Positions 15,804 to 24,994 of a stretch of 42,606 nt of DNA are shown here, in pieces (within the stretch, counting starts at the first letter, position 1; every line of letters begins with the position of its first letter). The stretch comes from Clostridia bacterium. GTDB lineage: Bacteria > Bacillota > Clostridia > Oscillospirales > CAG-272. A program made the position numbers and the translations under genes. The notes below the pieces were generated by a model. That model had not been told where the DNA came from. It did not search any database and was given only the letters and a program-made list of their open reading frames with translations. The DNA lies in the NCBI GenBank assembly GCA_017461385.1, contig JAFTXZ010000005.1, forward strand, positions 1 through 42,606. Reading direction: 5' to 3'.

Positions 15804-17321
15804 TCAAGCCTTTTTTTGCATATTATAGCGAATTATATCCTCAATAGCCAGGGGCACGTATTTTACAGTATCTCGCGGTGTTGCAGTAATTTGAGAGTGG
15901 GCAAGCTCTGCCATTTCTCCAGCCAAGCCGTTTACGTAAGCGCCAAGATAAGCGCTTTCAAGGGCAGTACGACCCTCGGTGCTTGCTAAAAAGGCAGTTA
16001 TAATTCCACTTAATACGTCGCCACTGCCTCCCTTAGCCATAGCAGGCGACCCTGTGTCTGAAAAATACACATTTTCTCCATCTGTAATTACGGTGGTAGG
16101 CCCCTTAAGAAGCACTACTACACCATATTCCTTAGCAAAATCCTTGGCAATTTTGACAGGATTTTGCTCAATTTGCGAGGCTTTTACTCCACAAAGCCTT
16201 TCCATTTCCTTTAGGTGAGGCGTCAAAACCACCTCTGCCTTAGTTTTTTTAAGTAAATTAAGATCTAAAAGAGAAAGAGCATTCAAGCCGTCTGCATCTA
16301 TTAAAAGCTTTCCCTCATAGCCTTTCAAAAGGTATTCGACAATTTTCTCCGCATCCTCAGTATGCCCGATTCCCATGCCAACGCCTACTGCCCTTGTGCC
16401 TCTTGTAAGAGCGTCAAGCTCATCCTTATTAAACCTGATATGCCCGTCGGAATAATCCTCAAGGGGAAACAGAGTGCTTTCCAAAAGATAGGGTGCAACT
16501 GCCCTTGCAAGGCTCTCTGCCACTGCCAGCTTAACAACTCCTGCACCACAGCTAACAGCCGAGGCAGAAAGGTTTGCCAGCTTAATTGCTCCACTGTATT
16601 CAAGGGAGCCACCTATAAGCGCCATATAGCCATAGGTGCCCTTGTGGGAATGATGCAGTCTTTTGAAAAGAAGCGCCCCTGTGTCGCATTTTTCAACTAA
16701 ATAATAGGGCGTGTCTACTATTTCTATGCCAATATCACAGCGCTTAAGCTGACCTATATAGTCCTTAGCCTGACCTAAGAAATGCCCCGCCTTATATTCG
16801 CCGATAGCTACGGTTAAGTGGCTAATGACTGCTGTATCGCAAAGCCCGCTATCTCCGTTTAAGCCACTGTTTATGTCTGCTGACACAACGTAAGCACGAG
16901 AGTTATTTATCTTTTCAATGGCAGTTTTGTAAGGCTCCTGCACCTGCCCACTAAAGCCTGTGCCAAAAATGCAGTCTACTATTACGTTATACTGGCTCAG
17001 AGGTGTGCTTCGTTCAAGGGCTTTTATAGAAATCCCCATTTCTTTGCATTTGTCATGGTAATATTTTCCGTCAGCCGTGGCAGGAGGCTCTACCATATAA
17101 ACCTCAACCTCAAAGGATTTTTCCTTTAGAATTGTAGCTAAGGCGTATCCGTCGCCACCATTGTTGCCCTTGCCACAAATGATAGCTATTTTGCCCCACC
17201 ACTTAACAGAATCAAAAATCCCCTGTGATGCCCTTAGCATCAGCTCTCTTGATGGCACGCCATTTTCAATGGTGTGCTTATCACTTTTACGCATATTGTC
17301 TGTACTAACAACTTTTTTCAT
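15804..17321 (-). CDS. nnr: Bifunctional NAD(P)HX epimerase / ADP-dependent NAD(P)HX dehydratase
   Basis: 505 residues, the usual length of the fused YjeF-type repair enzyme that restores damaged hydrated NADH and NADPH. The N-terminal epimerase domain shows CGKGNNGGDGY (49-59) and the D-C-I-F-G-T-G-F-S-G motif near 112-121. The C-terminal dehydratase (ribokinase-like) domain shows DADGLNAL near 340 and the signature GSPAMAKGGSGDVLSG near 430-445. ATG preceded by AGAGGAG. Upstream is a long repeat block with no clear promoter. Confidence 0.95.
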   Translation of the reverse strand: MKKVVSTDNMRKSDKHTIENGVPSRELMLRASQGIFDSVKWWGKIAIICGKGNNGGDGYALATILKEKSFEVEVYMVEPPATADGKYYHDKCKEMGISIKALERSTPLSQYNVIVDCIFGTGFSGQVQEPYKTAIEKINNSRAYVVSADINSGLNGDSGLCDTAVISHLTVAIGEYKAGHFLGQAKDYIGQLKRCDIGIEIVDTPYYLVEKCDTGALLFKRLHHSHKGTYGYMALIGGSLEYSGAIKLANLSASAVSCGAGVVKLAVAESLARAVAPYLLESTLFPLEDYSDGHIRFNKDELDALTRGTRAVGVGMGIGHTEDAEKIVEYLLKGYEGKLLIDADGLNALSLLDLNLLKKTKAEVVLTPHLKEMERLCGVKASQIEQNPVKIAKDFAKEYGVVVLLKGPTTVITDGENVYFSDTGSPAMAKGGSGDVLSGIITAFLASTEGRTALESAYLGAYVNGLAGEMAELAHSQITATPRDTVKYVPLAIEDIIRYNMQKKA

Positions 17322-17339
17322 ACTTGCTCCTCTAACCCT

Positions 17340-18046
17340 TGCACGGCAAGGATTCCATCTATGCTTCGCCCACTCTTAGTTGACAGTTGTCCTCTTTGCA
17401 TTGCGTAGACGCCTCTTTAGAGGCTACACCTCATCCACCGTCTTTAGACGGTCCCCCTTCCCCTCAAGTGGAAGGCTGTTTCTTAGTTGACGGTTGACTA
17501 CTTTCCGTTTACTTTTGTCCACTCTTAGTTGACGATTGTCTACTTTGCGTTTACTTTTGTCCACTATTAGTTGACGGTTGACTACTTTCCGTTTACTTTT
17601 GTCCACTATTAGTTGACGGTTGTCTACTTTGCATTGCGTAGACGCCTCTTTAGAGGCTACACCTCTGCGACTCACTTTGTTCCCGTGCATAAGTTCCACT
17701 AACGAAAACAAGTTTTCGAGTGTCACTTAATCCACCAGCAGAGCGTCCCTTTGGCAGGGCGCAACCCTTTTGTCGCTTTGCGACATTTCTGCACAAGGCA
17801 CGCCCTAAAGGGTGCCCTCCGAACAAAGGGGAAGGCTGTTCTCTTAGTTGACAATTGTCTACGTAAGTGGGTACTTATTATCTATCACTTCTTATAGATA
17901 ACTACTTATCTATCACTAGGTATCTATCACTAGTGATAGAGGTATATCTACAAAAAGCTCTTATGTGTTACTTCCTATGTGTTACTTCTTATGTGTTACT
18001 TCTTACATCTAACTTCTTATGTGTTACTTCTTAGATCTAAGAAGTA
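17340..18046. repeat. Composite repeat R-B-R-B-A upstream of nnr
   Basis: In minus orientation: R unit (about 17395-17476), B array of 21-bp units alternating CTATTAGTTGACGGTTGACTA with CTTTCCGTTTACTTTTGTCCA (17477-17626), then a long R unit (17627-17836) with the most modules seen in this window (CGAAAAC/GTTTTCG, ACC-less variant, TGTCGC/GCGACA, GGGCGTGCC), one B unit, and an A array of GATAGAT and TTACTTCTTA units (17872-18046). No gene is supported in this span; open frames here are only repeat translation. Confidence 0.85.
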
Positions 18047-18055
18047 ACACGCGAG

Positions 18056-18715
18056 TCATTTACAAATGAGGTTTTTAAGCGCCTTGATAACCTCGTATGC
18101 GATAACTGCATGTCCTGCCTCGGTCGGATGCACTCCGTCCCAAATCCAATATTTTGGGTTGGGTGAGTGGCGCCTTTCGTCAAATAAATGCTGAAGCGGT
18201 ACAAAGGTTGCGCCCTGTTTTTCTGCAATTTCTCCACATGCAATTTGTATATTTTTTAGCTTTCTTCCAACAAAATCTTGACTTATATTTTCCTGTGGTG
18301 CTTGGTCGTCAATATAGGCAAAGGGCTCTAAAATTATTATCTTTAGCTTTGGATTTTGTTCTCTTGCCATTTGGAGCAATTTTTCGTATCTTTCACGGTA
18401 GCCGATTGCTTCCCCGTCGTATTCGCACCCTGCGTAGCCACATCTTGAATCGTTTGTGCCGATTAGCATAATCAAAACGTCGGGCTTTTCTAAAAGGGTG
18501 TCAGCTTCCCATCTTTCAAGCAATTCCTCAGTGCGATTTCCGCTAACACCTCGGTTAATAAACTCAAGTCCGCGGTCGTTATATTCAAGCCCTAAAAGTC
18601 CTGTTACTATGTAAGGGTACGCGTGTCCTATTTGATGATTTTTGTCCCATCGGGACTCTATTTCCTTGTATCTGTTTCCATCTGTGATGGAATCTCCCTG
18701 AAATAAAATTCTCAT
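18056..18715 (-). CDS. SGNH/GDSL-family esterase
   Basis: 219 residues, intracellular (no signal peptide). All four SGNH blocks are visible: GDSIT with S9, the Gly block GVSGNRTEE, GTND (Asn block) and DGVHPTEAGH carrying the catalytic Asp and His. This family removes acyl groups from lipids or carbohydrates; the substrate is not defined. The ribosome binding site is weak (GAAAGG). Own promoter at 18739-18767. The stop lies next to the A array, and no classical terminator is seen. Confidence 0.9.
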   Translation of the reverse strand: MRILFQGDSITDGNRYKEIESRWDKNHQIGHAYPYIVTGLLGLEYNDRGLEFINRGVSGNRTEELLERWEADTLLEKPDVLIMLIGTNDSRCGYAGCEYDGEAIGYRERYEKLLQMAREQNPKLKIIILEPFAYIDDQAPQENISQDFVGRKLKNIQIACGEIAEKQGATFVPLQHLFDERRHSPNPKYWIWDGVHPTEAGHAVIAYEVIKALKNLICK

Positions 18716-18738
18716 ATTGCGACCTTTCGTTTTTCTTT

Positions 18739-18767
18739 ATTTTAGCACAGTTGACTTTCTTTTGCAA
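18739..18767 (-). promoter_or_regulatory. Probable promoter of the SGNH esterase gene
   Basis: On minus, TTGCAA (18767-18762), 17-bp spacer, TAAAAT (18744-18739). Confidence 0.6.
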
Positions 18768-18866
18768 TAGTCTTTAGAAGCTCGTTTTTTAACCTGTTTG
18801 ATAATAATTTGACCAATTTTCTTAATTTATGATTATATCTCGCGTATTTATGAGCCGTTTTTTCTG

Positions 18867-18895
18867 TTGACAACCCACCACTTGTATGTTAAAAT
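18867..18895 (+). promoter_or_regulatory. Promoter of the secreted LRR protein gene
   Basis: TTGACA (18867-18872), 17-bp spacer, TAAAAT (18890-18895), followed by AAGGAG 9 bp before the ATG. Confidence 0.8.
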
Positions 18896-18929
18896 TAATA
18901 TGTAAAAATATTCTTATAAGGAGATTATT

Positions 18930-20483
18930 ATGAAAAAGAAACTAATATTATTCGTAGCAATTGTTTCCGTTATGCTTTTTGCTTTAGCATTTACCTCTCT
19001 TGCAGTTGAGGTTGATGGTATTTACTACTCACTTAACGGAAGCGGCGAAAACGCTTATGCCACAGTTACCGCAGAAAACAGAGGTAATTGTAAGGTTGTT
19101 GACGTTGTAGTTCCTGCAACAATTACAGTTGGTGACGTTACTTACAAGGTTACCAGTATTGCTGAAGAAGCATTCGGTTGCGTCAGCGGAACCCCTAACC
19201 AAGCAATCAAGACTCTTAAAATCGGTGCCTATGTTCAAAGCGTTGGCAACCATGCTTTTAGAAGCTTGCCTAATCTTGAAAGTGTAGAGTTCAACAACAC
19301 TAAGGCTGCCGCATACGTTGACTTCAAGAACGCTCAATTCTACAATTGCGGAGCATTAACAACAGTAAAATGTAGCAAGGACGCTAAAATTTCAAACTAC
19401 GGTGATAACTGCTTCTGGTATTGCTCTGCTCTTTCCTCAGTTGAGTTTCCTACAGAGCTTACAAGCCTAGGTGCTTCCTGCTTTAGAGATTGCGACTCAC
19501 TTGTTAACGTTGACCTTTTGAACACAAAGGTGGCAAGCCTAGGTGGCCATTGCTTCCGTTCCTCAGGCTTAATGTCAATTAAGCTTCCTAACACGCTTAC
19601 CTCAATATCCAGCAACTGCTTCCAGGATCTTAGCATTACCTCAATGGTATTTCCTCACTCAATCACATCTCTTTCCAGTGCTGTTTTTGCACAAGTTCCA
19701 AGCCTTAATTTTCTAGTTCTTCCCGCCCTTGATGAAAGCGACTCTATCAACTCAAGCGCACTTTGGGACCGCACCCCTAACGTAGTTATTTATGCAGGCG
19801 ACAACCCTGATTATATTAAATCCGCATTTTCAAAGCTTTCTGGTTGCGAAGTAAAGCCATTTAGCGAATACGTTGCAGGTACAACTTATGCAAAGAATAC
19901 TATTTTCTACGGTGCAGATACCTGCCAGAAATGTAACGGTTTGGTAGGCGAAAGAGAGTTCGTATTTACCTCACTTGCTGAGGTTATGAAGGACCAAGCT
20001 CTTTGCACAAACTGTGGCGCAGGCGACGTTACAACCTACCCTGCAGTATTCACAAATCTTGGCTACTCCAAGTTTGACGGAACCTACACATTGCTTCAAG
20101 GCTTTGCAATTTGCAAGAGCTCCCTTGAGCTTTACACTGAAAAGTTCCCAGAGCAAAAGATTGAGGCTTATGGACTTTTGGCAGTAGCAGAATCAAGAGT
20201 TGATTCTGAGGGCACTGCATTTAATTCCGATGGCACTGCTAAGGCTGGAGTTAACTACGTTAAAATGTCAGATCGTAATTATGACCTAATCGAAATGCGC
20301 CTGACAGGTCTTAACCCTGACTCTTACACAGATGAAACAAACACAACCTCATTTGCAGACGTTAAGGTTTACCTCTGCGCATACATTGTAGTTGGCGATA
20401 CAACCTACTACATGAGCAACGGTCAGGTTTCACAAACCCTTGTAAACTCCGTAAGCTACAATTCAGTAAACACACTTAACTAA
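18930..20483 (+). CDS. Secreted BspA-type leucine-rich repeat protein
   Basis: 517 residues. A signal peptide with a cleavable SLA-VEV end (about residues 1-25) is followed by LRR_5-type repeats (about 60-290; motifs such as NHAFRSLPNLESVEF and ASCFRDCDSL). The C-terminal part has two Cys pairs (CQKC near 331, CTNC near 358) that could bind a metal, then a non-repetitive beta-rich domain. No lipobox or sortase motif is seen, so how it is retained at the surface is unclear. Its own strong promoter and terminator make it monocistronic. Confidence 0.85.
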   Translation: MKKKLILFVAIVSVMLFALAFTSLAVEVDGIYYSLNGSGENAYATVTAENRGNCKVVDVVVPATITVGDVTYKVTSIAEEAFGCVSGTPNQAIKTLKIGAYVQSVGNHAFRSLPNLESVEFNNTKAAAYVDFKNAQFYNCGALTTVKCSKDAKISNYGDNCFWYCSALSSVEFPTELTSLGASCFRDCDSLVNVDLLNTKVASLGGHCFRSSGLMSIKLPNTLTSISSNCFQDLSITSMVFPHSITSLSSAVFAQVPSLNFLVLPALDESDSINSSALWDRTPNVVIYAGDNPDYIKSAFSKLSGCEVKPFSEYVAGTTYAKNTIFYGADTCQKCNGLVGEREFVFTSLAEVMKDQALCTNCGAGDVTTYPAVFTNLGYSKFDGTYTLLQGFAICKSSLELYTEKFPEQKIEAYGLLAVAESRVDSEGTAFNSDGTAKAGVNYVKMSDRNYDLIEMRLTGLNPDSYTDETNTTSFADVKVYLCAYIVVGDTTYYMSNGQVSQTLVNSVSYNSVNTLN

Positions 20484-20491
20484 ACAATAAA

Positions 20492-20513
20492 AAGGCTTGA
20501 CACGTCAAGCCTT
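20492..20513 (+). terminator. Terminator of the secreted LRR gene
   Basis: AAGGCTTGA-CACG-TCAAGCCTT followed by TTT. Confidence 0.9.
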
Positions 20514-20567
20514 TTTGCTTTCGATAACTAGCGAAACGGGAGAATGTGTAGTTGTATTTCATAAAAA

Positions 20568-20592
20568 AGGCTTGATTTCAAATCAAGCCTTT
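20568..20592. terminator. Second terminator-like hairpin
   Basis: AAGGCTTGATT-TCA-AATCAAGCCTT with A-run before and T-run after; it could serve either strand, including read-through from citrate synthase. Confidence 0.65.
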
Positions 20593-20599
20593 TTGTTTT

Positions 20600-20835
20600 A
20601 TTGCAGCAGCCCAGGGCTAGCGAAACGAGTGCAGAAGATGTGATTGCGTAGTCCCGTAGATAGGGGTTCCCCGAAGCGAAGAATGAGCTTTTGGGGTTTC
20701 CGTAAACGTACTAGTGTACGAAAGACCCAATTCCTTAAAAAGTCTTCGACTTTTAATGGGACCTTGGGGAGTAGCAATCGCAACTAAAAAGCAGATATAA
20801 AAAGAAGAGATTTTGCATTTTTGCAAAATCTCAAC
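20600..20835. repeat. Family F-related repeat (interior part only)
   Basis: Shares GGGGTTCCCCGAAGCGAA, then AATGAGCTTT and GGGGTTTCCGT, with the F unit at 36.4 kb, but lacks the 35-bp boundary repeats. It ends with the hairpin GAGATTTTGCA/TGCAAAATCTC (about 20807-20831), which may end citrate synthase transcripts. Confidence 0.65.
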
Positions 20836-20920
20836 CTTACGTATTTGTTTTATTACTTAGTAAAACGTTTGTTTTTGAAACAGTTCCTGCTTTTGTTCTG
20901 TGCTCATTGCATCAGCCCTA

Positions 20921-22297
20921 TTACTTTCTCTTGTCCATTGGAATATATTCATGCCTTGGGCAAACGTGCTGATAGCCAGGACGTATAATTTTGCCATTGA
21001 GTAGCAATTCCTCAAGACGGTGCGCGCTCCAGCCTGCAATTCTTGCAATTGCAAAGATTGGTGTAAATAGCTCCGTTGGAAGACCAAGCATATTGTAAAC
21101 AAAGCCACTATAAAAGTCAACGTTTGCGCTAACGCCCTTATAGATTTTTCTCTCCTTTGCAATAACCTCAGGTGCAAGTCTTTCAATAGAAGCGCAAAGC
21201 TCATATTCCTTAACAAGTCCCTTTTCCTTAGCAAGCTTTTCAACAAAGGTCTTAAACACCTTTGCACGAGGGTCGCTAAGCGCATAAACTGCGTGTCCCA
21301 TACCGTAAATCAAGCCCTTGCCGTCAAACACCTCTTTGTTGAGTATCTTTGTCAGATAGCCCTTTAGCTCATCCTCATCCTTGTAGTCCTTGACGTTTTC
21401 CTTAATGTTGTTAATCATCTCAACAACCTTAGCATTTGCACCACCATGACGTGGACCCTTAAGTGAGCCCAGAGATGCTGCAATTGCAGAATAGGTATCT
21501 GTTCCCGATGAGGTTACAACGTGAGTTGTAAAGCTTGAGTTATTACCACCGCCATGCTCTGCATGAAGCACAAGCGCAAGGTCGAGGATTTGTGCCTCAA
21601 GTGGTGTAAAGTTACCGTCCTTTCTTAGCATATAAAGAATGTTTTCGGCTGTGGAATACTCAGCCTTTGGACGTCTGATAATCAGTGATTTTTTCTTTTC
21701 ATAGTATAGGTAGCTACGATATGCATAAACTGCCAAAAGTGGCATTTCGGAAATCAATTGCAAGCATTGACGTAGCACGTTAGGAATGCTTGTGTCATCT
21801 GCCTTGTCATCGTAAGCGTAAAGAGTAAGCACGCTTCGAGCAAGCACGTTCATCATATCCTTACCGCTTGCCTTCATAAGCACGTCACGAACAAAGTTGC
21901 GTGGTAACGACCTGTACTTAGTCAAAAGATGTCTGAACTCCTTAAGCGCATCCTTGCTTGGCAAGCTACCAAACAAAAGCAAATATACAGTTTCCTCAAA
22001 GCCCTGACGGTTGTCCGTCAAGAAGCCGTTTACAAGCTCATTTATATTGATACCACGATAGTAAAGCTCACCGTCGCAGGGTGTTCTTGTGCCATCAGGA
22101 TTATCTATAAACGAGTTAATTTCAGATATCTCGGTAAGACCAGCCACAACGCCCTTACCATTCAAGTCGCGAAGTCCACGCTTCACATCGTACTTTATGT
22201 ACATTTCAGGCTCAATGGAGGTAGTGCTGGTGCACATGTCCACGTAGGACATTATTTGTGGGGTGATTTTGGTTAGTTCTTTTTTTACAGTAGCCAT
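20921..22297 (-). CDS. gltA: Citrate synthase
   Basis: 458 residues from the ATG at 22297, chosen because GAAAGGAG lies at good spacing before it; the open frame upstream runs through repeat DNA. Condenses acetyl-CoA and oxaloacetate. Family hallmarks: HAEHGGGNNSSFTTHVV (oxaloacetate-binding His), GPRHGGAN, GMGHAVYALSDPRA (catalytic His) and NVDFYSG (catalytic Asp). It has the extended N-terminus typical of several Clostridia enzymes. No other TCA gene is in the window, so glutamate precursor synthesis is a plausible role. The leader contains a complete F unit and an R unit. Confidence 0.96.
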   Translation of the reverse strand: MATVKKELTKITPQIMSYVDMCTSTTSIEPEMYIKYDVKRGLRDLNGKGVVAGLTEISEINSFIDNPDGTRTPCDGELYYRGININELVNGFLTDNRQGFEETVYLLLFGSLPSKDALKEFRHLLTKYRSLPRNFVRDVLMKASGKDMMNVLARSVLTLYAYDDKADDTSIPNVLRQCLQLISEMPLLAVYAYRSYLYYEKKKSLIIRRPKAEYSTAENILYMLRKDGNFTPLEAQILDLALVLHAEHGGGNNSSFTTHVVTSSGTDTYSAIAASLGSLKGPRHGGANAKVVEMINNIKENVKDYKDEDELKGYLTKILNKEVFDGKGLIYGMGHAVYALSDPRAKVFKTFVEKLAKEKGLVKEYELCASIERLAPEVIAKERKIYKGVSANVDFYSGFVYNMLGLPTELFTPIFAIARIAGWSAHRLEELLLNGKIIRPGYQHVCPRHEYIPMDKRK

Positions 22298-22307
22298 AAA
22301 GGTAGCT

Positions 22308-22607
22308 CCTTTCGTGCGCACATCGTGGTTAGAACAAAAAGCTAGGGAAAAGCCTCAGCTAATTTTAACCTATGTGCTATCTATGTGTTTTGATTATTAC
22401 TTTCGTTTTCTTTTTAAGGTCGAAAGTGGCACCCACTTTCTTCATTTATTCGCTTTTTTAGACGCGCTTGCTACTCTGCCTTACACCAGTAAGGCGACGA
22501 CTACGCAATCGTGCCTTCTACCTCACGATCTGCTTGGTGCTCATCAATGAAGTATGGCGTGTACTTATCGTGCCTTTCGTTCGCACATCGTGGTTAGAAC
22601 AAAAAGC
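22308..22607 (-). repeat. Family F unit bounded by 35-bp direct repeats
   Basis: Boundary copies at 22308-22342 and 22573-22607 read GCTTTTTGTTCTAACCAC then a variable step and GCGNACGAAAGG on minus. The interior matches 36366-36642 (GGCACGATAAGTACACGCC, GAGCACCAAGCAGAT, TCGACCTTAAAAAGAAA). The boundary copy nearest the gene supplies the GAAAGGAG ribosome binding site of citrate synthase. Confidence 0.75.
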
Positions 22608-22609
22608 CA

Positions 22610-22705
22610 AGCCTTCCCCTTTGCTTGGAGGGCACCCTTTAGGGCGTGCCTTGTGCAGAAGGGGGCGATTCCCCTGTGAGAGGAATCGCCTCAAGGGGAA
22701 GGCTT
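22610..22705 (-). repeat. R mosaic stem-loop unit in the citrate synthase leader
   Basis: Ends are inverted: AGCCTTCCCC at the left, AGGGGAAGGCT at the right. Internal stems GGGCACCC-type, GCGATTCCCC/AATCGC. It follows directly on the F unit boundary. Confidence 0.75.
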
Positions 22706-22747
22706 GAGGCTTTACTTTAGTGCGTTAAAGTAATAAAATATACACAA

Positions 22748-22756
22748 ATTGTAGCA
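22748..22756 (-). promoter_or_regulatory. Possible extended -10 promoter for citrate synthase
   Basis: On minus, TGCTACAAT (22756-22748) matches an extended -10. No good -35 is seen. If real, transcripts would carry about 440 nt of R and F repeats as leader. Confidence 0.4.
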
Positions 22757-22861
22757 TAGAATTGTGAACAAAATGTTAACAAATCAAAAATAAATAATTA
22801 TTTACGCACATTTTTATATATTTAGGGTTAATATTCGTTGTATGCATTGATTTTTGAATAA

Positions 22862-24145
22862 TTATTCAAGCGTTATTTTGGTGTATTGGCTGATAAATTC
22901 CCTAACCTTGGCAATAGGAATTGCCATACCATAGCCTCCGTCAGCCTCGCTTGTTCCTGCATAGTTAATGCCAACCAGCTGACAATTTGAATTAAATAGC
23001 GCTCCACCACTTGAGCCGTGGGTAATATCTGCGTCATGCCAAAGCACTTGAAAATCCAGGTTTATCTGCCCCTGAGCCTTTTGGTAGGTAACGCACTCAC
23101 CATAGGTAACGGAGTTTCTAACGCCCTCTGGTGTGCCGACTGCCACAACTGCGTCGCCAATTTGCGGATTGGTGGTTGAAATTTTTACAGCCATTGGCTT
23201 GTCATCAATTAAAGTAAACTCCATAAGTGCCAAATCGTAGCTTGTTTTTATGGCAGAAAGCCCACTTGCATTCTTACTCACCTTGGCTTGATAGGTTCTG
23301 TTAAAGCAATCGGTTATGGTGGCATCCTTTAGCCCCAATCCTGCCGAATGCACCACGTGAGCATTAGTTAAAACGTATGCCGTACTGCCCTCTATTTTTA
23401 CAATAACTCCAGAGCCTTGAGTCATTACCTGCTGATAGCCGTTTATGGTATAGCCCTCTTGCGTTGTATTTATCGTTACAACACAAGGAATCCCCTCCTT
23501 ATGAATTTGGGCACTAACCTTGTTAAGGTCAGGGGTGTATTTTGCATAATAGGTGGTGTCCCTATATATTTTTTGCTTGCTTGGGTCTATTTTATTTTGC
23601 AGAGCCTCATCCTTATACCAGTCGTCAAAATACTCGTTTCCTACCCAGCTCATCTCTGGAAGAATAGGACTTTTGCCAAACTCAATGCTTTGTTCCTCTA
23701 TAACACGTCCACCGTGTCTAAAGGTAACCTTATATTCTGTGTCCTCAAGGCTTGAAAGCCTTTCCTTGGACGTGCCCTGTATTTTTAGCTTGAAGCTTAT
23801 AGCCCTTGTAACCAATTCATTACTTACAACGAAATTGATTTTGAATTGCTCATTTGCAGGAATTTCAACTTCCTTTGTTATGGTGTCGGTTTCGTAAAAT
23901 TCCTGCTCGAACGCGTCCACAAAAATAAGACTCGCCCTGTATTTATAAATAGGTAAAGGACAAGACGAGGTAACACTAAGGGTTGAGGTATCAGCCCCCT
24001 CGCTTCTTTCAACAGAGGCAAATTCAAAATAGCCGGAGTGAACGGTCTCATCGCCAAGAGCCTGCAAAAGGCTACAGCCACTTAGCAAGCACACAAGGGC
24101 AAGCAAGCACACAAGCGTTATTGATAGTATTTTAGCCTTTTTCAT
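22862..24145 (-). CDS. Trypsin-like (HtrA-type) serine protease lipoprotein
   Basis: 427 residues from the ATG at 24145 (ribosome binding site AGGGAG). Signal peptide with lipobox LSGC near residue 23-26. The N-terminal part resembles a beta-sandwich. A Listeria-Bacteroides-type repeat follows (VTFRHGGRVIEEQS to DTTYYAKYTPD), then a chymotrypsin-fold domain with the triad: H in TNAHVVHSA, D in SYDLALMEF and S in HGSSGGALFN. No PDZ domain follows, so it is a shortened HtrA-like enzyme acting outside the cell. Lies 79 bp after rsmG on the same strand and may share its transcript. Confidence 0.9.
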   Translation of the reverse strand: MKKAKILSITLVCLLALVCLLSGCSLLQALGDETVHSGYFEFASVERSEGADTSTLSVTSSCPLPIYKYRASLIFVDAFEQEFYETDTITKEVEIPANEQFKINFVVSNELVTRAISFKLKIQGTSKERLSSLEDTEYKVTFRHGGRVIEEQSIEFGKSPILPEMSWVGNEYFDDWYKDEALQNKIDPSKQKIYRDTTYYAKYTPDLNKVSAQIHKEGIPCVVTINTTQEGYTINGYQQVMTQGSGVIVKIEGSTAYVLTNAHVVHSAGLGLKDATITDCFNRTYQAKVSKNASGLSAIKTSYDLALMEFTLIDDKPMAVKISTTNPQIGDAVVAVGTPEGVRNSVTYGECVTYQKAQGQINLDFQVLWHDADITHGSSGGALFNSNCQLVGINYAGTSEADGGYGMAIPIAKVREFISQYTKITLE

Positions 24146-24224
24146 AGTTTTTCTCCCTTCTTCAACCTTGCCCAGTAAGAATTTCATCAACGCAGTTTAT
24201 TTATTCCGTACACTGCACGAATCT

Positions 24225-24950
24225 TCAAAGTGGTTTTTTCGATATCTGCGAGTTGTTTCTTGGGTAATTCAGCGGTGTTTTATTTACCTTTCTGATTACA
24301 ACAATGGCTCTTTCAAGGCTCTCGCTTCCATTTGTCAAGGTGTAGTTATAAACCCTTTCCACCTTGCCACCTAAAAGAGCAATTGCATTTTCTGCCTCCT
24401 TAAGCTCCTCGCCCGTGGTCTGTGCCTTCATTGAGATGAAAGCGCCACCTACGCTTACAAGAGGCAAGCAAAGCTCACAAAGCAAATTGAGTCTGCCAAC
24501 GGCACGAGCCGTTACGATATCAAAGGACTCTCTGTACAATTTATCCTTGCCAAGCTCCTCGGCGCGACGGCTTGATGTATCAAGCTTCAGATTAAAGAGC
24601 TTGCCCGTTTCCTTTACGTAATTCACCTTTTTTGTAACGCTATCAACTGCAAAAACAGACACGTCATCCCTTAAAATTGAAATTACAAGAGATGGAAAGC
24701 CCCCACCACAGCCTATATCGCAGACCTTGGCGTCCCTTGGTACAAATGGCACACAAGCCGAGGAATCCACAAGGTGCTTTAGTATAATTCCCTCATCATC
24801 TAAAATCGAGGTAAGATTAAGGGTCTTGTTTGTTTCAACAAGTCTATCCCTTAGCATTTCCAGCAATTGCGCCTTTTCCTCGCTTATTAAATCCTTAGTC
24901 GCCTCGTTCATTTGAGCAACCCTAATTAATTCCTTTTGAAATTCTGTCAT
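24225..24950 (-). CDS. rsmG: 16S rRNA (guanine-527-N7)-methyltransferase RsmG (GidB)
   Basis: 241 residues from the ATG at 24950 (GAAAGG before it; upstream in-frame codons are repeat sequence). A class I SAM-dependent methyltransferase with VCDIGCGGGFPSLVISI as motif I, AVDSVTKKV after it and VTARAVGRL, all typical of RsmG. It modifies G527 in the 530 loop of 16S rRNA. The usual partners mnmG and parA/B are absent; it instead follows walJ, separated by a broken DUF559 element. The ribosome binding site lies in a solo F boundary repeat. Confidence 0.95.
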   Translation of the reverse strand: MTEFQKELIRVAQMNEATKDLISEEKAQLLEMLRDRLVETNKTLNLTSILDDEGIILKHLVDSSACVPFVPRDAKVCDIGCGGGFPSLVISILRDDVSVFAVDSVTKKVNYVKETGKLFNLKLDTSSRRAEELGKDKLYRESFDIVTARAVGRLNLLCELCLPLVSVGGAFISMKAQTTGEELKEAENAIALLGGKVERVYNYTLTNGSESLERAIVVIRKVNKTPLNYPRNNSQISKKPL

Positions 24951-24957
24951 ACTTGTG

Positions 24958-24992
24958 CCTTTCGTACGCATATAGTGGTTAGAGCAAAAAGC
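24958..24992 (-). repeat. Solo F-family boundary repeat at the rsmG start
   Basis: GCTTTTTGCTCTAACCAC then TATATGCGTACGAAAGG on minus, the same 35-bp motif that bounds the F units at 22.3 and 36.3 kb, here without the F interior. It carries the rsmG ribosome binding site. Confidence 0.8.
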
Positions 24993-24994
24993 CA

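Noticed and set aside
17424-17726. Lys/Arg-rich 100-residue open frame
   Set aside because: It is a translation of the B and R repeats (period seven residues) with no ribosome binding site; a similar start recurs in the 28.3-kb repeat copy.
22298-22861. Riboswitch in the citrate synthase leader
   Set aside because: The leader is explained by F and R repeats; no known aptamer core is recognised.
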